Shown here one piece after another: positions 35,176 to 46,330 of a stretch of 64,000 nt of DNA. A program made the position numbers and the translations under genes. Each line of letters begins with the position of its first letter. Positions within the stretch are counted from its first letter, which is position 1. Origin of the DNA: Gymnopilus junonius (Eukaryota; Basidiomycota; Agaricomycetes; Agaricales; Galerinaceae); NCBI GenBank assembly GCA_015501075.1, contig JADNYJ010000072.1, positions 1-64,000 of the forward strand. Reading direction: 5' to 3'. The notes under the pieces are model-generated. The model saw only the letters and a program-made list of their open reading frames with translations. It was not told the DNA's origin and ran no database searches.

Positions 35176-36167
35176 AGTGGAACGGATTGTTGACTTGCTA
35201 TAAGAGTACCAGATGGTTTGTCCAGCCGTATAATATTTTGCGCTATGAATTTGCTTCAAAGCTAATGTGATCAATTTGTCCAAGATTTCCCAGACGGCCT
35301 TCAGGATTCTACTGCGAAGTTTATGGCATGCGAGGTCATCTATGTGCCGGTGAGGTTCTCGTGCGAAACAGCTTCTTTCCGACCAGATCGCGTTCTTGGC
35401 TTGCACGCGATTTTCAACGAGCTATGGTCTTGTATCGATGAGTAGAGCTATTCAGCTATCTTGCCATTGAAATTTCGAGTTGTAGAGTTGATGGATTATC
35501 CCATTGCTAAGGTGAATTCCGTCCAACCCTCCGTGAGCGGCATTGACACTAACTCTTGGACGTTCCCATGATATGTCATGACCTCATCCGTTGACAGACC
35601 GTTTTGCTTGAAATTTTAGGTGGACGTTTAACTTGCAATTCTCTGACGAGCGACATATTTCTGCAGAAACATTGAGAATGAGAGAAGTTCATAGGCCATG
35701 TTGCTTAACGTCCCATTTACATTACCATTTTCCACTGATTTTTGAGCGGAAGAGCCGGACCGACGAAACATCGAGATATTGACCTATGCGGAGAAACATC
35801 TTTTTTCCTACTTCCGTTTGGCAACCGAAGCTTCTGGGCAGTTTCCGAGGTGTGTGTCCAGGCCGGCCCCGGGCAGGATGTTCGCTTGAGGTTGAAATCT
35901 TTCTTCCTTTCCCTCAACATCCTTGTTCACATTTCTTTCGCTCATGTGCTTAACGCGTCCTCAGGTGTGGTTTTAAGCTTTCCAACGACAGCCTTTTTCT
36001 TCACTTTCTCTTCCCTTTTGATCTTTCAGTCAAGTCTCACGTTCTTTATCTTCCATAACCACATCCAACCTTTTTTGTAGGAGCAGCAAATGTGACTGGT
36101 GAGCGCGAATTCTATGGTCAGGTTTCCGGGTCCTTACTTGTAAGTCATATGAAACCCTATAGAGGAA
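35176..36167. other. Intergenic, possible upstream exon of the membrane protein
   Basis: No confident gene. At about 35890-35965 a hydrophobic stretch (FFLSLNILVHISFAHVLNAS) followed by a GT donor could be the signal-peptide exon of the downstream Ser/Thr-rich gene, but I cannot fix a start codon for it. Confidence 0.35.
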
Positions 36168-37701
36168 TTGATATCGCCTTCAGCTATTCCTGTAAAGATG
36201 GCGCTGGCGGAAATCGTTTCTGCAGTCGTCGACATTGTCCCGACCATCTCCATCTCCCTCGGCATTATTGATATCGATATCGATTTGGGTGTACACACCA
36301 CACACGCGAGCACTCATAAGCCCCCTTCAACGAGCAGCTCAGCTCAGACGATCACTCCCACCTCTGCCACTCACATCTCCGTTACTCCCACCGAATCCGT
36401 TACTCCTACCTCCGTTACTCCCTCCTCCGTTGCACCTCCTTCCGTTGTACCCACTTCCGCTATTCACACCTCAAGCGCGATAACAACTACGAGTGAAGGT
36501 TTTGTGTCCACCCCAACGAGACTGACTTCAAGAGATCGGACCACGTTTGCGGGTTCATCCACTGTTTCCTTTCCAACATTCACTAATTCAACAACTGCTT
36601 CGCCTAAAATTTCCGAGATATCCACTGGCGTTGGTTCATCTCTTTCAACTAGTTCTATTGGACTTGCTTCATCTGGAGTACCTCCTGAAGGTGCAAGGGT
36701 TGTGTTTCCCCTTACTGCGTCGCTAGATGGTGTACCTTTGGCTGCTGCTGAAGGTCTTCCCACCGGAGCTCCTACTTCCGAGAATGGATCGGTTGTACGG
36801 ACAGTTACGGGTTCTGGAACGACATGGTTCACCACCATCGCCGGAGCTTCATCGACTGCCAGCCTTGGTGGTACTTCAACCTCCAATCCTCAACGCCATC
36901 AAGGGCACGCAAAGCTCTCTCCCGGAATTATTGTAGCCATCGTAATCGCCCTGCTTTTCATTTTGTTCAGTTTCTTAATTTTCTTATGTTGCCGAAAGAA
37001 GACGCGCCGGGATCAAGATATGCTGGTTGGTGGAGGACGTTCTTTTGGTACTAACGCGCTCCGCCGAAACATGCGGTCTGGGTTGGCACTTCCTATTCAT
37101 GTCAGGTCACGGAATCCACAAAGGAAATCGATTCGTTTACCCACTTCTCCCACTTCTCCGACTTTTTTGATTACGCCCATGGCGGAGGCGCGCCAAAGCA
37201 TACCTTCCGTTATCTCAGACGGATCGCGTACTCAATATGACGCTAGAGATTCCGTCTCAAGCAATGGGTCAACTACAGACTCACACCAGCTTTCATCTGA
37301 AAGCATATGGCATACACCCATGAGCCCTACTGAGGATGGAGAGGCATCCGCTTTTTTGAAGCCTGAAATGCTTCAGCTTGACCGTGGCTCCAGATCATCT
37401 GTTCAATATCTCAGTGTTCCGGGAAATGACGATGAGGTTGGGTCAGCATTCTCGAGAGCCGCTGAGCAAGTGGTTTACGTTCCGAATTCTGCTTTCCGTC
37501 TGACCACTGTTCCCATCCACCTATTCCGCCTTTACCTTCTTCTCCTCCACCGTTACCCCCTCCCACAAGTCCGCATATCCCAAAGAACGATTTGAAAATT
37601 CTGAATCCTTTCGACCTCCCTCTCCTCTCAGACTAAATCGATCCCTTTCGACTGTCGATGTTACGGACCCGTTTCAAGATCCAATGGACTTTTAAGTTTA
37701 C
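36168..37701 (+). CDS. Ser/Thr-rich single-pass membrane protein (mucin-like)
   Basis: One large exon encodes a long Ser/Thr/Pro-rich extracellular region with repeated TPTSVTPSSVAPPSV-type units, then one membrane helix (IIVAIVIALLFILFSFLIFL) and a basic CCRKKTRR stop-transfer. A polar cytoplasmic tail follows. This is the layout of fungal wall-stress-sensor-like or adhesin-like proteins, although no WSC or other named domain is visible. The main frame ends at 37595, but the tail is better read with two one-base additions in homopolymers near 37520 (C run) and 37585 (T run). These give a Pro-rich stretch and the end TVDVTDPFQDPMDF at about 37695. The N-terminus and signal peptide probably lie in small upstream exons that I could not resolve. 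Confidence 0.7.
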
Positions 37702-38508
37702 GATCTCATTTATTCACGTTCATGTGAGATCATTATTATCTGCAGTACTAGCATTTAGTCCCGACTTCTTTTCTGTAGCATATGCTAAGTATCTGTTGAC
37801 ATGTTGTAGGTCGTTGTAGGTAGGATATTGGGAGGGGAATATCGACTGGCAGATGGACTGTTACCATATGCTTACCATGCACGAGTTGCAACCGACTCAA
37901 AAGTTCCCTCGACCAAGTAATTACTATGCTTCGTCGGAAGTTTGAAACCGCGTGAAAGAAAAGTCATTATAAAATCATCAACTAGTTATCATAAGCTGAA
38001 ATTTGCTATAGAAATGCAACTTTTAGGTTTAAACAAGCCTTAAATTGAGCTGAAAATTTGCTGTGGAAGGTGTAGGAGGATTTCCGCGTCTCAGAATGCA
38101 AAAACATGGGGAGGTCGAAATGGCCGTCACGGTACGTCACGATTGATTTGGCGGAGCGTGAGACGTTCTTTGTGTTTGCTGTGTCTCTAATGACGGAGGA
38201 ATGATTCTATGAATCATTGAATGCAATTGATAAAGTGAGTAATCTAGTGTGAGGTGATGTGTATGTATGCTGAAGTCTAATGACTGAGTAAGGTAGTGTA
38301 ATGAGTCTAATGACGAAAATTCTACAATGCTGATAAGGAGTGCGAGATGTGGGCGAAAGCCTATGTGGCTTTCCTGCCCGCCGGATGTCCCGATTCTGAA
38401 GAAAACTGAGATGAGCCGCGATTCCCAATGGGTAGGAGTTCCACGACGTGTCGAGCGAGTCTCGGATGCCCGGAATTGTAGGAGGGGAATGAATACACAA
38501 CTCACAAG
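37702..38508. other. Spacer and flank of the DIRS-like element
   Basis: No gene seen. The word TCTAATGAC occurs three times between 38180 and 38320, possibly part of the element's terminal repeats. I could not establish the element boundary. Confidence 0.35.
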
Positions 38509-39618
38509 TTAATTCCGCCGAATGCGAGGCATCATTAGGTGAACGAATTCGGCGTGTAGTTCGGGTTGGGCTTGCATATATGGTGCTAGGATCTGGGCGT
38601 GTTTCGTGAGGTAGATTAAGAAGGCGTCGCTAGCCCATCTTCCTTTGACTTTGACAACTTCGAATGGTACTCCTCATAAGAGGTATTCGAGCGTCGACCC
38701 GATGCGGATGCCATGTCCTTGCAGGGGTTCTAGACCGGCTTTGGTGGCTGCAGTTGCGAGGGCTTTGATGAAAGCTGGTTTGGTGAGGGGACGGTGGCCG
38801 TTTTTGTATCGGTATGCAAAGAGCAGTCCATTCTGGGGTGGTTGGTTGACCATGAGGTGATGGGTGAACACTTTCTCTGGGTCGGTATCCCCATCTTGTC
38901 TTGACCAAGACACGCTCTCACCGTGGATGGAAGTCTTTGTCCGAGGGATGTGGAAGGCTGTGCTCTCAAGACCATTTCGGTCGCGTTCTGTTGTGACATC
39001 GGAGGGCTTGACGTGAGAGGTGGCTTTGAAGGCCATGAGAGTGGGTACTGTAAATTCTCCAACGCGTGCACAAGCATAAAAGGTCGTGGTCAGACATGCG
39101 TATACTGCTGCGTCGAAGGGGTTGTTGAGGTTAAGCTGGGCTCGGATGGCTAAAATAAATTGTGGTGTGTATGGCACTCTCTTCTTTCATTTCGAAGATT
39201 CTGGGGTTGCTTTCTCAGCTGCCTTGAGCAAGGCCTCCATCTCTGGCTCATTCATCTCCCATTTAACTCCATGGAAGATGTGCCATGCACAGACCCCATA
39301 AAGGTAATTTCTTATTGTCTTCCATGAATAGGCACCAGCGAGGGTGGATACAAAGGCAGCTGCGACGACAGGGCTCAGTGGTGCATGCTGCTCCTCTGGC
39401 ATCGCCCTCATGTCACACCAAACATGATATGTGAGCAGTCCGGATCCATAGCCTTCCAGTGTCGAAGGCTCCCAAATGACTTCCATCAAGTCTGTTATCC
39501 ATTTCAGGTCAGCTTCACTAAGGTTTGTTGCATTGCCTCTGGGGTCAAGGTTGTTTCGGCTGACAATTGGTTTCCAGAGTCGGACGCGGTCTCGTGCCAG
39601 CACATGTGGGCGGAGCAT
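38509..39618 (-). pseudogene. DIRS tyrosine recombinase
   Basis: From the ATG at 39618 (MLRPHVLARDRVRLWKPIVS) the protein has a core-binding region (STLEGYGSGLLTYHVWCD) and a catalytic region. The family residues are visible: Arg in FYACARVGEFTVP, His and Arg in GHGIRIGSTLEYLL, and a candidate nucleophile Tyr in FLIYLTKHAQ at about 38603-38630. These enzymes insert the circular cDNA by strand exchange. Two TGA stops interrupt it at 39187-39189 (between ESSK and KKRVP) and 38674-38676 (between EYLL and GVPFEVV). At the second site the family usually has Arg, so CGA to TGA is likely. The natural stop is TAA at 38509-38511. Confidence 0.85.
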
Positions 39619-39709
39619 TGATGGAAGTGGACGCAGATTGTCAGAATATGGTGCCGGTCAGGTGTTTCTTGGGGGTGGAAGTGGCAATGCATGTGGGTGG
39701 TGAATGGTG

Positions 39710-42358
39710 TCAGAGCCAGCTTTGCATTTGTGCAAAGAGCTCCTCTGCTCGACATTCAAAGGCACAGTTGAGCTCTGCCCTTGCTCGTTGTTGTGGTTCT
39801 CTGTTGGGTTTAGGGCGTGGCTTTGGAGCTGTTCCGTCATGGAACTGGCGAGACTCGACTGGGCGAGATTCTTCATCAAAGTTGACAACCAGATGCTGGT
39901 ATTCATGTGGGATGGCAATGGGTGGTAGGAGGAGGTTTCTGGGGCCATAGATTCCATGTGATGGGTCATCAGCGGGGTTGTCTTTGCTCTGGACATAACG
40001 TGTATGGAATGTGATGCCTGCTCATTCACTTTCATCATGTACGAGCTTGAAGACTTCATTTGTGGCAGTGTTGCGACTTCTTCCTTTCCACCAGCCTTGG
40101 ACAACTCCTTCATTGTCTCCGAAGATTTTGAAATGTGTGCCTGAAGTGCTGCTTGGAAGTATGGTGAGGATGAGGAAGAGGAAACCAATGGCTTCTGCCC
40201 AGCCAATGTCTCACCCACTTTCCTTCCATCCTGGTAAGAGACGCCATGCTCTCCAACGATTTCCGATGGTGATACCGATGCCAGTTTCTGAGCTAGCGTC
40301 TGAGTAAGCAGTGATGTCGAGAATGATTTTGGGTCCTGGGATGGAGCGAGAGATGTAGGAGCGGGAGAGGGTTTGTTTCCACCAGTATAAATCATTGCGA
40401 GTGCTGCGAGGGGGGGAGTGTGGCATGAAAGGATTGTTACCAAAGATGGCCATGAACTTCTCCAGACTGGTGAGGTATGCTCGCCCAGCTGGGACCACAG
40501 CGCAAGCGTGGAGGAGCTTGCCATATAGCTTTTGGACCTCCTCGAGGTTGTGGGTCTCCTTGGATTCCCATGCAAAAATTGCATGAAGGTACTTCGTCTT
40601 CTTTGATTCTGGGATGGAAACTGTTTGATTTTCAAGGTTCTAGGTGAAGCCAATGAAGGGGGCCTCTGTTCTGAATGGAATGTCCTTGTCTTGTTCCCAA
40701 GGGATGCCCAGTTCCTCTGAGATGTTGTTGATGTCGGCAAAGGTGTAAGTGTAGTGAGCATCATCAGATGAGCATGGTGTTCGGTTTGAGAGGTCAAGAA
40801 TTGGCATTGAGCAGTCTTCGTCAAATTCCTCCATGCGACCATCAGGCATAGTGGCTCCTTTGAACCATAACTTACCTCCATCATGGTGTTCACCTCCATT
40901 CTTTGCAATTTCCTCTGCCCATCCTTTCCGCATCTCGTTGTAATGCTCCAGGTACTCTCTGAGTATCCGAATGAATACATGGTCATCGACCCATTTTGAC
41001 ATAGGGCCAATTCCACAAGAACAGATAAGTTGTGCTCCTGCGTCAGCAATTGTTCCATAGCACCCACTGCTGGAGGCAAGCCCAAAGCAGTTTCGGGTGT
41101 CAATTCCAAAACAGTCATCCTCATGCAGGCGGACAACAATTCCAGGCCATTGTGAGGGAAGAAGTGGTACCGTGCGATATGCTTCTTTGACATCACGTAC
41201 AGCAAGCTGTGATCCAGGTGGCAGCCGTATGATGAGAAGGCAGATGACGGTGAATGTACCCCAGGTACTTGGGAAGAGGTTGGAGTCAATGGAGCTGTTG
41301 ATAGACGAGATGTGATTGCGAGGGATGTGGGGGTGTGATAGGTTTTGGATGATTCGGAATTTTCCTGGTTTTCCAGGCTTGGGTATAATGCTGAGTGGGG
41401 AGGTTTGGAAAGGTCCGATGAGGGCTTCGACTTCCAATCTTGAAAGCAGTCCAATATAGCATTGCTTCTCAAACTCAAGTTGTATGATGCGGTTGAATTC
41501 AGGAAGATGTTCGACAATGAATGGTTTGTTGGGAGGGGTGAATGTTTCGGAAATGACAGGAATGCCAGCATTGAAGCCATATTGGAGTTGATGAGGGAGG
41601 TTGGGGTAACAAGCAATAAGACCGCTGCTCTCAAGGAGTCGCTTCCAGGCATCTGGTTTGTACGGTGATCCTGCATCAAGCCTTCTCTGCTCGAGCACAT
41701 TTCTGAGCTCCATGATCTGATTTCCCGCAACCTGAGCATTCATGACGAGAATCGTGGGTGGTGTTGCTGCATCCATTCGGTCATTGCCAGTTTGAGCAGA
41801 GGATGACTCCTTTGGGATTGACAAGGCAGTTGAGCTCGTTGCGGAAACAGTAGGCTGGTGTCTTCTGGTCCCAGAGAGTCGATGATGAACAGATCGTGAC
41901 ATTGTGCCGGTGGCGACCAAGGCAGAGGGTGCAGGCCGAAAAGGTCGTTGTTGCTTGGCCTGCACCCGATTGAAAAAACCTATCAGGTTTGTTGTGTGAT
42001 GGTTTGCACCGCCCGCCTCCATGTGTCGGTGAGTCATGTCGACTGTAGGCAGGGGGAGAGGATGCTCGCCAGTGGCTTGGGCTGTCATGATAAGTTGGGG
42101 AGGGGACCGGCCACGTCTGTCTGCCTTTGGATATGGTGAATATTTGTGGTTTGGGTGGGCAGGGGAGCTGTTCAGTGTTGCTCTGCTGAGCTCTTGTTCC
42201 AGTCTTAGGTTAAGACAGAAATGTTCAAGCAGGTGGCAAAGGACATGGGTAGCAGTGGGTGCACATAGCAAGGGTAGCACGTAACATGGGTCGCATGGAC
42301 GATGGGTAGCACATAGCATGTTGTGATGGATAGCAAGGAGAAAGATAGAAGAAAACAA
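39710..42358 (-). pseudogene. DIRS reverse transcriptase-RNase H polyprotein
   Basis: The frame opens at 42358. After a low-complexity N-terminus come LDAGSPYKPDAWKRLLESSG, then RT blocks PLSIIPKPGKPGKFRIIQNL, LAVRDVKEAYR and KWVDDHVFIRI, where VDD is the catalytic Asp pair at about 40985-40995. A TAG at 40640-40642 follows FIGFT, where Trp is usual. The same frame continues with a thumb region and RNase H text ITAYSDASSETGIGITI, a TGA at 40211-40213 before DIGWAEAIGF, GDNEGVVQGWW, a TGA at 40022-40024, and YVQSKDNPADDPSHGI. It ends at the TGA at 39710-39712. The long alternative frame over 39658-41739 is a shadow. The ORF starts very close to the gag-like frame end, as is usual for the group. 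Confidence 0.85.
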
Positions 42359-42379
42359 TTAGAATTGCAAGATTTCATA

Positions 42380-43272
42380 AAGTAAAGGTGGGGGAGAACT
42401 GACCTAGTCACTAGCTGGGTCTTGGTTGCATTCCACATTTTTACACCAATCTTGTCGACCAAGTCATCGTTGATGGTGCTGATGTCAAAGGCTGGTTCAC
42501 CTGTGGTGCGTTTTAGCTGGATATGCCATTCACGGCAGACTTGGGCCTGGTATGCAAGGAGAACGGTGTCACCGTCTGGCTCCTGACGCTTTGGGTGGTT
42601 TTCAAGGTTGAGGTAAAATGTGGTGAGGGCAATGATGTGGTCTTGGGGCCAGCCTGTTTCCTCCATGCACTGGAGTAGGTTGATCTTCGCCATGGACATT
42701 TCACGCCATGAAAGCTTGTCGTCCTGGATGACTTTGCTGGAAGCTTTAAATGCCGAGATGGGTCATAGGCTAACGAGGTCGTTGACTTTGGAGAATGTGA
42801 ATGCTTCTTCGGCCACGGCATGGTCGTTGTTTGCTGCTTCCGCACATCCGTCTGGGGTGAAATATGAGAGTTCGATGTATTCACGTTCTTCGAGCTTGTG
42901 AAGAGCAAAGCAAGAGGGGCGAAGTTTTATGGCGGTTGCAATGGGACGGTTGGTGATGAAGGAGTTGAGCTTTGGTTTTTTCTTCTCGGGCTCTCTAGTT
43001 TCGTTCTGCTCATTACGCTGAAGTTCTTCATTCCTTTGTTGGTCTTCCTCCTGTGCTCTCTGAGCAGCCTCCTCGCAGTCAGCTAATTCTTGTTCATCCC
43101 AGGCCAGTTTCTTCACGTCATTGTCAGCAGTCCATGCCTCCTTTAGGCGTTCAGCTGCTTCTACTGTGGTGATGTTAAGTTGTGTAGCAATCGCATCGCG
43201 TGCTATAGCATAGACCTCGAGTGTGAAGTCAGGGGCTTCTACCAAATTTGGATTGACAGTGATTCGTGGCAT
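42380..43272 (-). pseudogene. DIRS gag-like ORF1
   Basis: Starts MPRITVNPNLVEAPDFTLEV at 43272. It has a coiled-coil-like acidic/Gln-rich middle (EEAAQRAQEEDQQRNEELQR) and a basic patch EPEKKKPKL. Residues IKLRPSCFALHKLEEREYIE and LSYFTPDGCAEAANNDHAVA resemble first ORFs of basidiomycete DIRS elements as I remember them. A TGA at 42763-42765 interrupts it after VNDLVSL; the same frame then runs on through KASSKVIQDDKLSWREMSMA and MEETGWPQDHIIALTTFYLN to about 42380. The product would be a nucleocapsid-like protein. A short GGGTAGCAC repeat follows near 42240-42330. Confidence 0.7.
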
Positions 43273-44061
43273 GTGGAATGTGAAATGACAGTGTCGAGAC
43301 TAATGGGTGTTGTTGGTAGGGTAAATAGACAGAGAGTAGGTCGTATTAATTTAGAAAAGCAAAGAAAGAACGTTGGACGCGTTCCAATGAGTGCGGCAGT
43401 CGTCTTGAGAGTCAATGAAAGAGAAGTGTTGACTCTCAGAGACTGCTACTGCATCACACAAAGACATGACCCTAACCCTACGTTCATTCTTCTCTACATG
43501 CTAGATCTACAAACTTTAGCAGGGGATCGTCACGCCTTGTCACTGCGAGATGCGCCTCGGACGGTATTTGTAACTTTTGCAAGTCAATACTCTGGCGGTC
43601 GCCTTGTAATTTAAGATTATAAGTGGCATAATTATTCTAAAACTTTCTACCAAGTTTCATGTTAATTGGTTGACAGGATCTGACTAAATCTAATAAATAA
43701 CCATGTTGCATTTGCCTTATTTGGTGTAATGAACTTTGTATTTCTGGGCTGCCTCTCCTCCTCTTTGCGTTTTCGCAAAACTAAGCCCATAGTCATGGAA
43801 ATAACATGCTGAGGTATTTATAACAATTTTCTCAGGACCTGGGAGTGGTGTAGAAATGGGCCTGTTTCAAACTCCCCGTCAAATCAAACTCCTGATCAAG
43901 GATAGTATGTCATAACTTTGACAAGCAAGGAGAGCTTCGACTTTCCACTCTCTAGCTGAAAATAAAATGTACTTATTCATTGACTCCACTGCACAATTTG
44001 TTTGAATGCATAGAAAGTGTCTAAACCGAACTCCGAGAATATGCATAGCGTACTATATATT
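43273..44061. other. No gene seen (right flank of the DIRS element)
   Basis: It should contain the 5' terminal repeat of the element, but I could not delimit it. Otherwise it is AT-rich spacer. Confidence 0.4.
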
Positions 44062-45658
44062 TTACTTCCTGGATACACCCCAATCATAACAATCTCTCAC
44101 CTTCACCCCCTCTTCTTCATCTATCATATCCACCGCTATAGTGGCCTCGTTATCGGGCAAATTACCTTCGGTGCGAGAGATTTTCCACCAGCTTTGCCTT
44201 GCCTCCAGTAGAACATCGATATATGTTGTCTTGAGTAGAACATTGATATACTCCAGGGTTTTTACGTTGGCTGCAAAGGAGACTGCAACCTCATACTCCG
44301 AAATTAGGTCTTGAACCTTCACATGAACATGCGACTCGAAGGTAAGGGAAATGTATAACAGCGGCATGGAAGCAAGCAGATGCGGAAGCTGAATGCACTA
44401 GAAATTAGACAAATCAGCAATCTTGGAGCATCAACGAGGAATAAGTAGAATATGAACAATTCCCACTCACCAGTATACTTGGATACGAGCTATCGGTGGC
44501 AATTCCGTCGAACGATAAGGCAAGGAAGGTAATAGAAGGTGATGCCAACACTACCACTCTCCACCAAGCCAGCACCTTCTGTCCATCAGCCCTGTGATTG
44601 ACATGAAGAGACTTCAGCCATGGTGAAGCTTGTTCTATTGTCGGATCTCTGACCGGTGTATGATCAAACAGGTCATCGATCACCAGCCGACGAAGACGAG
44701 GACAAGAACCATCGCTTTGAAGAAATTTGGTAATGTTGAAGTAGTGGCCCTGAAAGGAAACGAGATTTGAAAATTGAGCTGCGTTTATAATCCAGTTTGC
44801 AGGAAGATCGATATCGAGGAATATACTGGCCAGGGCCGGAAAGGACTTTGCGAGAGTGTCAAGACGGACATCACACATGCGTAGGGACACCGTATTGACA
44901 TTTGGGAAGATCAATCGTGGTTCATCCGACGTAACGTCACCATGTGCTAGCAGGTTATGCATGACAGATGAGTCGAAGTGAATCTCTTCCAATGTCTCTT
45001 TAGAGTGCATCAGGAAGCGTCCTATCCTTTTCTCCCACTGAGCTCAAGCAGCTCTGTGCTGCCATCGTATCCTCTGAACCTGAAGAGCGTACCCTAGCAA
45101 TACTCTCCAAATCTGTTTCTGGTCCTAAAGCAAGTGATGTTATAGGTCCTACATCACAGAGCTCAAGATCGGTAAGTAGAGGCCGGCTAAGAATTGATCT
45201 GCCAAAATCATCGGAGAGAGAGGCAATATCTTCCACCTTGGCTGCAATAACAATGGAGCGGATATTGGGCATCAGCTCCAGGCACTTGCCAAAGAAGATG
45301 CCAGGTCCGGAGAGGGTATTTGTCCTGCCTTTTTGGGATAGAACAATAACCACCATACTTGTCGACTATGAAGAATGCGGATTTGAGCAGCCTAAGGCTG
45401 ACGACGTGCCGACCCACATCCAAAACTCCAGAATGACGATCAGAATTCGATTCATGGGTGTCTTTTGGGTATTCACAATGATGAAGTTGAGGAAACTGAC
45501 GATCTGGGCATGATTTCGATCGAGCATACATCGTGCAGCAGATGAGGGATCGCAAGAAGTCGAAACTGGGAAGAGACAAGACAATGGTTGTTTAAAGTCG
45601 AAGTCGAGCAATAGTGAAGTATATGACCCAACACGTCGTAGTTAAGGCTAAGAGCCAT
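44062..45658 (-). pseudogene. F-box-like/leucine-rich family protein, copy 4 (frameshifted)
   Basis: Starts at 45658 with MALSLNYDVLGHILHYCSTS, an F-box-like segment, and continues through frame changes near 45520 and 45330. Intact text follows: LELMPNIRSIVIAAKVEDIA, LTDLELCDVGP, then from 45010 MHSKETLEEIHFDSSVMHNL and VSLRMCDVRLDTLAKSFPAL. The C-terminal exon (about 44062-44395) includes MPLLYISLTF, SWWKI and the end SRK. This exon has a small internal duplication (TTYIDVLLEARQ after INVLLK) absent from the homologous exon at 54.1-54.4 kb. It is more divergent from copies 1-3 than they are from each other. Confidence 0.68.
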
Positions 45659-45994
45659 GATTGAATGTTGGGAGCCGAATAATTATGAAGGAGTAAATCT
45701 GAACTGCGATGAACGATACACGCGGTGAAGGAGAGGTTGAAAGTCGATCTGGAATTAAAACTAGGGACGTTCAAATTTTAAACGAAACGGCCATTTCAAA
45801 CCTCCGTTTCTCAGCGCCCGAAGGTCGAAATGAATCAGTCAACTTTGATCACCTGCGTTGCAACGGAAGTTGTAAAAAGCCTTAAGCGTGCGGAGTTTAA
45901 ACATAGTGAGGATCGAGTGATGAGTCGCGATGAGCGAGATAAGATTTTATTCTACCTATTCCACTATGCTTGTGGGGAATAGCAGCAAGCTGCC

Positions 45995-46330
45995 CTAATC
46001 TAAACGCAGCTGCGACCCAAACTTCTCCAAGGTTTCATCATCTATCCCTCCCAAGTCGATGCGAGTGAGGTTGGGAAGGCTAAATTGACAAACAATTGTG
46101 TAGACATCGCTTTCTATCGCGACAGAGTGGAGGTTAGGTATGAGCGCCAACGTCCTAGTCAAATGATCTACCCAGGCGTCCATGAGGTATTCCTGTGGGT
46201 TTTGTAGGCCAGCACTAAATGGGACGTCTGGGTCCTTCAGGCAAGTGTGGGTGTGTTCGATGATGAAGTCGAAGAAACAGAGAAGTTGTTTCGTATTTCG
46301 AGTAAGAGTCACCGGCCTAATCATACCTGA
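45995..46330 (-). pseudogene. F-box-family fragment (N-terminal half)
   Basis: The phrases TKQLLCFFDFIIEHTHTCL, RTLALIPNLHSVAIES and LPNLTRIDLGGID match the F-box-family layout (compare PEQIIGFLDFIINSSHKNID and ALMPNLRSFVIEAE). The family resemblance then stops after FGSQLRLD, so only a fragment of the leucine-rich part survives. Confidence 0.6.

Larger units (their letters stand above)
38509..43272 (-). mobile_element. DIRS-order (tyrosine recombinase) retrotransposon, disabled
   Basis: Coordinates give the coding extent only; the terminal repeats were not resolved. Read leftwards the order is a gag-like ORF, reverse transcriptase with RNase H, then a tyrosine recombinase instead of an integrase. 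That order defines DIRS/Ngaro elements. No methyltransferase domain was noticed. Six in-frame stops are scattered over the three ORFs (42763, 40640, 40211, 40022, 39187, 38674). All are explainable as single C:G to T:A changes (CGA to TGA, TGG to TAG), and each ORF continues with recognisable sequence past its stops. Confidence 0.85.

Noticed and set aside
35083..35406. Minus-strand frame overlapping the transporter 3' end
   Set aside because: It overlaps the well-supported last exon of the transporter on the other strand and has no motif.
39658..41739. 693-codon open frame on the minus strand
   Set aside because: It overlaps the RT-RNase H region in another frame on the same strand. The recognisable RT and RNase H motifs lie in the neighbouring frame, so this long frame is a shadow.
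43465..43480. CCCTAACCCTA resembling a telomere repeat
   Set aside because: Only about two units are present, in internal sequence with no further array, so there is no support for a telomere.
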